The notes under the pieces are model-generated. The model saw only the letters and a program-made list of their open reading frames with translations. It did no database searches and was not told where the DNA came from. This document shows positions 4,770 through 5,330 of a DNA stretch of 5,330 nt, in pieces. Position 1 is the first letter of the stretch, and each line of letters opens with the position of its first letter. Both the position numbers and the translations under genes were made by a program. This DNA comes from CAINFV01 sp964409235 (GTDB lineage Bacteria > Chlamydiota > Chlamydiia > Chlamydiales > FEN-1388): positions 1 through 5,330 of the forward strand of contig CAYPCN010000041.1 of NCBI GenBank assembly GCA_964409235.1, written 5' to 3'.

Positions 4770-4845
4770 ATGACTGTAGGTATATTGACTTTTGTTTTGA
4801 AATATTGACAAGTTTTTTCGTTACTATCCCACCAGTGTCCCATGA
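4770..4845 (+). repeat. Right copy of the diverged direct repeat with paired TGTCCCA-like sites
   Basis: This is the counterpart of 3031-3107 in the same orientation. It retains TTGTTTTG (4792-4799), ATTGACAAG (4804-4812) and the two heptamers, here TATCCCA (4825-4831) and TGTCCCA (4836-4842), still 11 bp apart. Similarity continues weakly past the end (CCAATTTC at 4848-4855, also at 3121-3128). It lies about 50 bp before the degenerate attachment core at 4897. The left copy lies after its core, so the two copies both point into the intervening 2 kb. Confidence 0.6.
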
Positions 4846-4896
4846 CACCAATTTCAAGGAATTTAGGTGGACCCAGAAAGGGCCTCAAAACGGAGT

Positions 4897-4912
4897 ATGG
4901 GGGCAGTTGGAC
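4897..4912 (-). other. Degenerate second copy of the tRNA-Tyr attachment core
   Basis: ATGGGGGCAGTTGGAC matches 2916-2931 (ATGGGGGCGGTTGGAC) at 15 of 16 positions, in the same orientation. In the tRNA this part is the acceptor 3' strand plus one T-stem strand. CTCAAAA lies 13 bp upstream in both places (2903-2909 and 4884-4890). The match stops after 16 bp: the T-loop, variable arm and anticodon loop are absent. It is either the second end of a small integrated cassette or a relic of an older integration. A chance match of a short G-rich string is possible but less likely given the shared flank. Confidence 0.42.
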
Positions 4913-4959
4913 GAGTTCAGAACTTTTGATTGGAAATCGGTCGCCATTCCACCCCTCAT

Positions 4960-5241
4960 CTAATCAAGAATTCTTTTCACGTCCAAAAGCATGGGAGTAT
5001 AGTGATGAGAGGTGTGAGCATGAAACAGATGCCCCTCGACAGAGACCTGTTGGTGCTCATAATCCCGACAAAACTTCTCCATTTCTTCATCAAGCACAAG
5101 TATAACTTCACCTGGGTTTGGCCACTTTAAAATATCTTTACTATCAAGTCCAAGTTCTTTAACAGGGGTGTTCAAAGCAAGAAGAAGTAAACAACTCCTG
5201 CCTATAGTCAGAAGCTTTATGGTCAGCCAACAGGCTGCCAC
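4960..5241 (-). CDS. Possible truncated gene, hypothetical product up to 93 residues
   Basis: The minus-strand frame ends at TAG (4962-4960) and can be extended back to a GTG at 5241, with no good ribosome binding site. Residues from about 24 on (NTPVKELGLDSKDILKWPNP, then GEVILVLDEEMEKFCRDYEH) have a believable mix of charged and hydrophobic residues, while the first ~22 look like unselected sequence. The first codons also fall inside the hairpin cluster at 5224-5321. The simplest reading is the 3' end of a once longer gene whose 5' part was lost when other DNA joined near 5180-5240. I recognise no family. Plus-strand frames over the same bases look worse. Confidence 0.33.
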   Translation of the reverse strand: MAACWLTIKLLTIGRSCLLLLALNTPVKELGLDSKDILKWPNPGEVILVLDEEMEKFCRDYEHQQVSVEGHLFHAHTSHHYTPMLLDVKRILD

Positions 5242-5321
5242 CTACGTGCAGTGTACGGTGCACGTTGCCTGGTCAATAGACCTGGCAAACCTACAGAGAG
5301 TGCGACTTGCATTCAGGTCGC
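5224..5321. ncRNA. Run of four consecutive stem-loops; structured RNA or element end
   Basis: Four hairpins lie almost end to end: CAGCC/GGCTG with loop AACA (5224-5237); ACGTGCA/TGCACGT with an 8-nt loop (5244-5265); TGCC-T-GGTC/GACC-T-GGCA with loop AATA and one T-T mismatch (5266-5287); and GCGACTTG/CAGGTCGC with loop CATT and one G-T (5302-5321). Such density is unusual for ordinary intergenic DNA. GTGCGAC at 5300-5306, where the fourth stem begins, matches the GUGYG start typical of group II introns. The window ends at 5330, so neither a maturase nor a domain V can be seen. Strand is undecided, and no RNA family is recognised. Confidence 0.38.
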
Positions 5322-5330
5322 TGTGCTGTT

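Noticed and set aside
1..5330. CRISPR array or recognised riboswitch
   Set aside because: I see no set of regularly spaced short repeats with unique spacers and no recognisable riboswitch core upstream of any gene.

Overview
This window looks like a stretch of accessory chromosome from a bacterium with moderate GC content (judged by eye) and an uneven, patchwork composition. Three genes have a eukaryote-like or host-associated flavour: a glycine-tailed RRM protein, a Fic enzyme with an ankyrin tail, and an exported protein ending in a eukaryote-pattern C2H2 zinc finger. Together they make an intracellular or protist-associated lineage (chlamydia-like or Legionella/Coxiella-like) a reasonable guess. 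No marker gene fixes the taxonomy, so this is inference only.

Layout. 1-545 has no convincing gene but contains several inverted repeats, one of which (347-370) could terminate the leftward gene that follows. 546-857 (minus) is a small single-RRM RNA-binding protein. 984-1034 looks like the decayed end of an insertion sequence. 1149-2693 (plus) is the clearest functional unit: an XRE-type regulator overlapping a Fic-domain gene. This is the pair known as mobile mystery proteins A and B. The promoter region carries three evenly spaced inverted repeats, as expected for autoregulation by the A protein. The B protein here has a C-terminal ankyrin extension of about 130 residues. A 46-codon frame follows 4 nt later.

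From 2917 the context changes. 2917-2969 is the 3' part of a tRNA-Tyr gene (anticodon loop to discriminator base, minus strand), the usual footprint of a tyrosine-recombinase integration event. About 1.98 kb further on, a short degenerate copy of the same core lies in the same orientation (4897-4912). Just inside each core is a diverged 77-bp direct repeat (3031-3107 and 4770-4845) carrying two TGTCCCA-like heptamers 11 bp apart. Between these ends lie two genes in tandem, both with predicted signal peptides: the zinc-finger protein (3191-3631) and an unrecognised 328-residue protein (3668-4654). I read 2917-4912 as a small tRNA-Tyr cassette with attL- and attR-like ends and no integrase of its own, carrying an exported two-gene cargo. 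That model is inference.

The right end holds a possible truncated minus-strand gene (4960-5241) and a run of four consecutive stem-loops (5224-5321). The latter suggests a structured RNA or the end of another mobile element cut off by the window boundary.
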